A DNA stretch of 38,248 nt from PKWO01 sp036384915. GTDB taxonomy: Bacteria > Pseudomonadota > Gammaproteobacteria > Burkholderiales > Burkholderiaceae_D. Positions 32,492-38,248 of the stretch are shown here, one piece after another. The stretch spans positions 1-38,248 of the forward strand of contig DASVLJ010000031.1 in assembly GCA_036384915.1 (NCBI GenBank). The letters run 5' to 3'. The notes under the pieces were generated by a model. That model was not told where the DNA came from, made no database searches, and worked only from the letters and a program-made list of their open reading frames with translations. Position 1 is the first letter of the stretch. The number at the start of each line of letters is the position of its first letter. The position numbers and the translations under genes were made by a program.

Positions 32492-34411
32492 ATGGCTAAT
32501 TGGATCAAGGCAATTTTCTCGAAATCCAGCTCGGAACAGCTAACGTCCGGTGTACTCGATTCCTCAATGAAAGGCGTCCAGCGCAAGAAGGAGGGCGATT
32601 CCTTGATCGAAGCGGGCGAATCCGACGCTGCGGAACGCTGCTACCGGGAAGCGCTGAGACTTGACCCAGGCTTGGAACTCGCTTACCGCGACCTGTGCTT
32701 ACTGCTATGTCAGCAAGGAAGGTGGAAAGAGGCCCGGCAGATAATTGCGGCGGGCGTCGAGCGTTTTCCATGTTCAGCCGAATTCCTATTTTTTTTGGGG
32801 AATATCGATTATTCAACAGGGCAATGGGAGGAAGCGGCTGCAAGCTTCGAGGCGGCTATTGCGTTGGAGCCGGACTTCGCGCCCGCCTACGTCAACCTCA
32901 GCACGGTCTTGGAGCGTCAGGGGAAGCGGGAGCGTGCGATCATTGCGATTGATGGCGCATTGCGACTTGACGGGGGCGCGGCGGACTCGCACGTCAGACG
33001 GGGTCATCTGCTGCAAATGGAAGGCGAGCTTGAAGAGGCGATGCGGTCCTATCAGCGGGCGATAACACTGCAGCCCGACCTCGTGCAGGCTCATGCAAAC
33101 TTGGGTAGCCTGTACGAGCAAATGCTGCGGCCGGAAACGGCGCTGGCGGCATATCTGAAGGCGCTGGCTTTGCGCCCCGAGGATGCGGAACTCTTATTCA
33201 ATGCCGGTTCCGCATTGCAGTCGCAATGGAAATTCGCCGAGGCGATATCCTATTATCGCCGGGCGCTTTCGATCGACCCTAACCACGTGAAGTCGTGGGT
33301 CAACATGTCGCGCGCGCTGGAATTGCTGGAAAAATACGACGAATCCCTAGCTTGCTACGACGAAATCGAAGCAAGGTACCCGGAGATGACCATGCTCCGG
33401 GTAAATAAAGCCCACCTGCTGTTGCGCCTTGGCCGCTACTCGGAAGGGTGGCGGGAATACGAATACAGGGAAAAGAATTGCTTTGCCCCGGTACCGCTCG
33501 ATTTGGGGCCGCCGCCTTGGCTCGGGAAAGAAAATTTGTCCGGCAAGAGCATTCTGCTTTACTTTGAACAGGGATATGGCGATGCCTTGCATTTCATGCG
33601 CTATACAGAACCGGTGGCGGCGCAGGGCGCAAAAATTTACTTATTTGTGCCGCCTGCGCTGAAGTCGCTAGCATTCAGTTGCCCAGGCGTGCAGACGGTG
33701 CTGACCCATGGTGACAATCTGCCGCCCGTCGACTACATGTGCTCACTAATGAGCCTTCCTTTTGCCTTGAACACCCAATTGGACACGATACCGGGTCGGC
33801 AGCCTTATCTGCGTGCCGAGGCGGCACGCATTGATCACTGGAAGGAAAAGGTGGGGACTAAAACCGCAGCGTTGCGTGTCGGCTTGACCTGGGCCGGCGA
33901 CCCACGCAAACACCAGCCCATGAATGCGGCCATGGATAGGGTACGCAGCATGCGATTTGAACAACTTGCGCCTTTACTGGATGTTCCAGACGTCGAGTTT
34001 TTCAGCTTGCAACTCGGTGAGGGCACGAATTGGCAGCCGGAAAACTATCCTCAGGTCGTCAACTTGGTGGGCGAAATAAGGGATTTTCACGATACTGCGG
34101 CATTGCTTTCGCAGATCGATCTGGTAATTTCGGTCGACACGTCCATGGTGCATCTTGCTGGGGCGCTCGGCAAACCGACCTGGATGCTGGACCGTTTCGA
34201 CCATTGCTACCGCTGGCTGCTGAAACGGGAAGATAGTCCATGGTACCCGAACCTGCGCATTTTTCGCCAGCCTCAGATGGGGGATTGGAACAGCGTTGTC
34301 CAGAGGGTTCGTCTTGATCTGCGCGCGCTGGTTGAAAGCGTGGGCGACGTGCCGCTTGGCAAGGAGGGCGCGCATGAAAGGCCGCTTTCAGGGGGGCAGG
34401 ATGACGGCTGA
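32492..34411 (+). CDS. TPR-repeat protein with C-terminal glycosyltransferase-like domain
   Basis: The 639-residue protein has about eight tetratricopeptide repeats (about 30-335; for example EEAAASFEAAIALEPDFAPAYVNLS, shown here only in outline, and SYYRRALSIDPNHVKSW). After the WREYEYR linker comes a GT-B-like C-terminal domain (about 340-615): KSILLYFEQGYGDALHF, LRVGLTWAGDP, DFHDTAALLSQIDLVISVD, TSMVHLAGALGKPTW. This architecture is common in Gram-negative TPR-glycosyltransferase proteins of the GT9/GT41-like group, found beside flagellar, S-layer or LPS loci. No signal peptide is seen. The gene looks more AT-rich than its neighbours (AT runs near 32780-32820, frequent tta/cta/aat codons). 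It stands between algR and ppc, where relatives carry hemC. Substrate unknown. Confidence 0.85.
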   Translation: MANWIKAIFSKSSSEQLTSGVLDSSMKGVQRKKEGDSLIEAGESDAAERCYREALRLDPGLELAYRDLCLLLCQQGRWKEARQIIAAGVERFPCSAEFLFFLGNIDYSTGQWEEAAASFEAAIALEPDFAPAYVNLSTVLERQGKRERAIIAIDGALRLDGGAADSHVRRGHLLQMEGELEEAMRSYQRAITLQPDLVQAHANLGSLYEQMLRPETALAAYLKALALRPEDAELLFNAGSALQSQWKFAEAISYYRRALSIDPNHVKSWVNMSRALELLEKYDESLACYDEIEARYPEMTMLRVNKAHLLLRLGRYSEGWREYEYREKNCFAPVPLDLGPPPWLGKENLSGKSILLYFEQGYGDALHFMRYTEPVAAQGAKIYLFVPPALKSLAFSCPGVQTVLTHGDNLPPVDYMCSLMSLPFALNTQLDTIPGRQPYLRAEAARIDHWKEKVGTKTAALRVGLTWAGDPRKHQPMNAAMDRVRSMRFEQLAPLLDVPDVEFFSLQLGEGTNWQPENYPQVVNLVGEIRDFHDTAALLSQIDLVISVDTSMVHLAGALGKPTWMLDRFDHCYRWLLKREDSPWYPNLRIFRQPQMGDWNSVVQRVRLDLRALVESVGDVPLGKEGAHERPLSGGQDDG

Positions 34412-34627
34412 TCGGATGGGAGAGTTTGTCGAACGCTTGCCGGCCAAAGTCGATATCTGGACAGTCGCAGCATGCTCGCGCCTCACCACGGAAGACTGGG
34501 TGTAGGAGGACTGGCAATGGCTCGTCTCCGACCCAGAACGTATCGGCGATTTCCCGAAATCTCCGCGATATGGAGACCCTGGTTTGGCCGGGAATATACG
34601 GAAAGGCGCCAATCGAGCCTGCTTGTA
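34373..34627 (+). pseudogene. Possible gene remnant downstream of the TPR-glycosyltransferase
   Basis: The frame starting ATGAAAGGC at 34373 (or ATGACG at 34400, giving MTADRMGEFVERLP) reads protein-like to a TAG at 34503-34505. It then continues without another stop (EDWQWLVSDPERIGDFPKSP, YGDPGLAGN) to a TAG at 34625-34627. TEDWV before and EDWQW after the first stop could be a single-base lesion in one reading frame. The segment overlaps the end of the TPR gene by some 39 bases. I do not recognise it. It may be a degraded C-terminal fragment carried in with the TPR gene, or chance. Confidence 0.25.
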
Positions 34628-34717
34628 GGATTGGCGCAAAATCGTGCGTGATTGGCAGGCGGGCGAGCTGGCGTGAAGTGTATGATTTTCATTGGAAAAT
34701 CGCACGCCAGGTCCATC
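34412..34717. other. Intergenic region before the cupin gene
   Basis: This 306-base stretch holds only the possible remnant described at 34373-34627 and the presumed promoter of the cupin gene. TATGAT at 34681 could be a -10, with the ATG 32 bases downstream. No repeat was seen. Confidence 0.35.
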
Positions 34718-35029
34718 ATGAAACTCATCCGCAGCAAGGACTTCACCGCTCCACGCGCCTGGGGCGCACTGCCCATCGCCAACATGCAAGGCACTACGGT
34801 ACGCCTGCACTGGACCGACCGGCCCTACCAATGGCACGTCAACGATGGCGATGAAGTGTTTGCCGTGCTCGACGGAATGGTCGATATGCATGTCCGCACG
34901 GAAGGCGCCGAGCAAGTGCATACGCTCCATGCCGGCGATATCTTTTACGCCGACGCGGGTTGCGAACACGTCGCTCGCCCGCAAGGCGAGGCGCGCATAC
35001 TCGTGGTCGAACGCGAAGGCAGCGTTTGA
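34718..35029 (+). CDS. Small cupin-domain protein
   Basis: The ATG at 34718 gives 103 residues starting MKLIRSKDFTAPRAWG. It is a single cupin barrel. Motif 1 is recognisable in WHVNDGDEVFAVLDGMVDMHV (His, Glu ligands) and motif 2 in HAGDIFYADAGCEHVARP (His ligand). The upstream in-frame start at 34652 adds 22 residues without cupin features. Such small cupins bind a metal or small ligand and have many roles, so no function can be assigned. It converges on the DUF427 gene with four bases between stops. Confidence 0.85.
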   Translation: MKLIRSKDFTAPRAWGALPIANMQGTTVRLHWTDRPYQWHVNDGDEVFAVLDGMVDMHVRTEGAEQVHTLHAGDIFYADAGCEHVARPQGEARILVVEREGSV

Positions 35030-35033
35030 ATCG

Positions 35034-35324
35034 TCAGCTGATCACTTCCACGCCGCGCCAAAACGCCACATAACCCTTGATGTTGCGCGCGGCATCCTTG
35101 GTCTCGGGATAGTACCAGGCTGCATCGGCATTGACCTTGCCATCCACCACCACGTTGAAATAGCTGGCTGTGCCTTTCCAGCCGCACACGGTATGCGTCC
35201 CGCTATCCTGGAAGAATTCGCAGTGGATGGCCGAGGGCGGGAAATAGGTATTGCCTTCGACGGTTTCGACCGCCTCGGGCGGGGCTTCGGCGATCACGGC
35301 GCCGTTCCAGATGGCTCGGGGCAT
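35034..35324 (-). CDS. DUF427 domain protein
   Basis: The 96-residue protein from ATG 35324 is preceded by a textbook AAGGAG seven bases upstream, which decides against the longer frame back to 35480. It has the DUF427 pattern: AIWNGAVIAEAP near the start, VEGNTYFPP, then HTVCGWKGTASYFNV and the end DAARNIKGYVAFW. The family is a small beta fold of unknown biochemical role, widespread in proteobacteria and actinobacteria. It is transcribed in the same direction as ppc, downstream of the ppc terminator, so it likely has its own promoter. Confidence 0.9.
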   Translation of the reverse strand: MPRAIWNGAVIAEAPPEAVETVEGNTYFPPSAIHCEFFQDSGTHTVCGWKGTASYFNVVVDGKVNADAAWYYPETKDAARNIKGYVAFWRGVEVIS

Positions 35325-35396
35325 GTTGGCTCCTTGGGAGAAAGTCGTTCCCCATGGTAGCGCATTGGCGATATTGCCGTGTGCCGGTGAATGGAA

Positions 35397-35431
35397 AAGC
35401 AGGGAACCGCCTGTTTCAAGCGGTTCCCTGC
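35397..35431 (-). terminator. Intrinsic terminator of ppc
   Basis: A perfect 12-base stem GCAGGGAACCGC / GCGGTTCCCTGC (35399-35410 with 35420-35431) has a 9-base loop. Read on the minus strand the hairpin is followed by TTTT. It begins 21 bases after the ppc stop, the expected place for a Rho-independent terminator of that gene. Confidence 0.85.
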
Positions 35432-35451
35432 CTATCGGTGCATAGGCCGAC

Positions 35452-38248
<2,797 letters not shown>

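Overview
The window is high-GC, densely packed bacterial chromosome. Gene content and order (pyrG-kdsA-eno-ftsB; yjgA/mog divergent from pmbA; argH divergent from an AlgZ/AlgR-type pair; ppc at the right edge) point to a betaproteobacterium of the Burkholderiales, most likely Oxalobacteraceae (Massilia/Janthinobacterium/Herbaspirillum-like). The family placement is inferred from remembered gene orders, not from a search. No rRNA, tRNA, CRISPR array or prophage was seen.

Left part (1-5132): the 3' end of a ComEC-type DNA-uptake gene converges on a large repetitive DUF4214 exoprotein, which sits directly behind a GT-B glycosyltransferase on the minus strand. 5133-9450 is the housekeeping block pyrG-kdsA-eno-ftsB. 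Right after ftsB lies a complete REPtron: a Y1/HUH transposase (RAYT) between two about 95-base inverted REP pairs. 10202-12631 is a minus-strand operon: gamma-carbonic anhydrase-like protein, Hsp33, aldo/keto reductase. 12838-14631 encodes an exported protein with the N-terminal motifs of peptide:N-glycanase A, a glycoamidase family best known from plants and fungi. 14986-16872 is yjgA-mog-carboxylesterase, divergent from pmbA and a small L7/L12-CTD-like protein.

Middle (18681-27344): an ArsR repressor with a six-helix membrane protein (SdpRI-like), whose promoter contains a palindromic operator and predicts a leaderless mRNA; an unrecognised 489-residue protein; the paired membrane/exported proteins DUF2339-DUF3999; and a decayed gene with a frameshift and a nonsense codon.

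Right part (27345-38248): an MHS-family transporter, argH, the AlgZ/AlgR-like two-component pair, then a TPR-glycosyltransferase gene that looks more AT-rich, a possible gene remnant, a cupin, a DUF427 protein and ppc (5' end outside the window). In relatives hemC usually follows algR, so the TPR-glycosyltransferase stretch looks like an insertion.

The most unusual pattern is intergenic. At least three palindromic repeat families with outward GTAG heads sit at gene ends. In six of six genes that abut such a repeat or a GTAG motif beside it, the TAG of GTAG is the stop codon itself, while only 2 of the other 25 genes I could read end in TAG. A glycan theme (two glycosyltransferases, a repetitive exoprotein, a putative peptide:N-glycanase) is suggestive but unproven.
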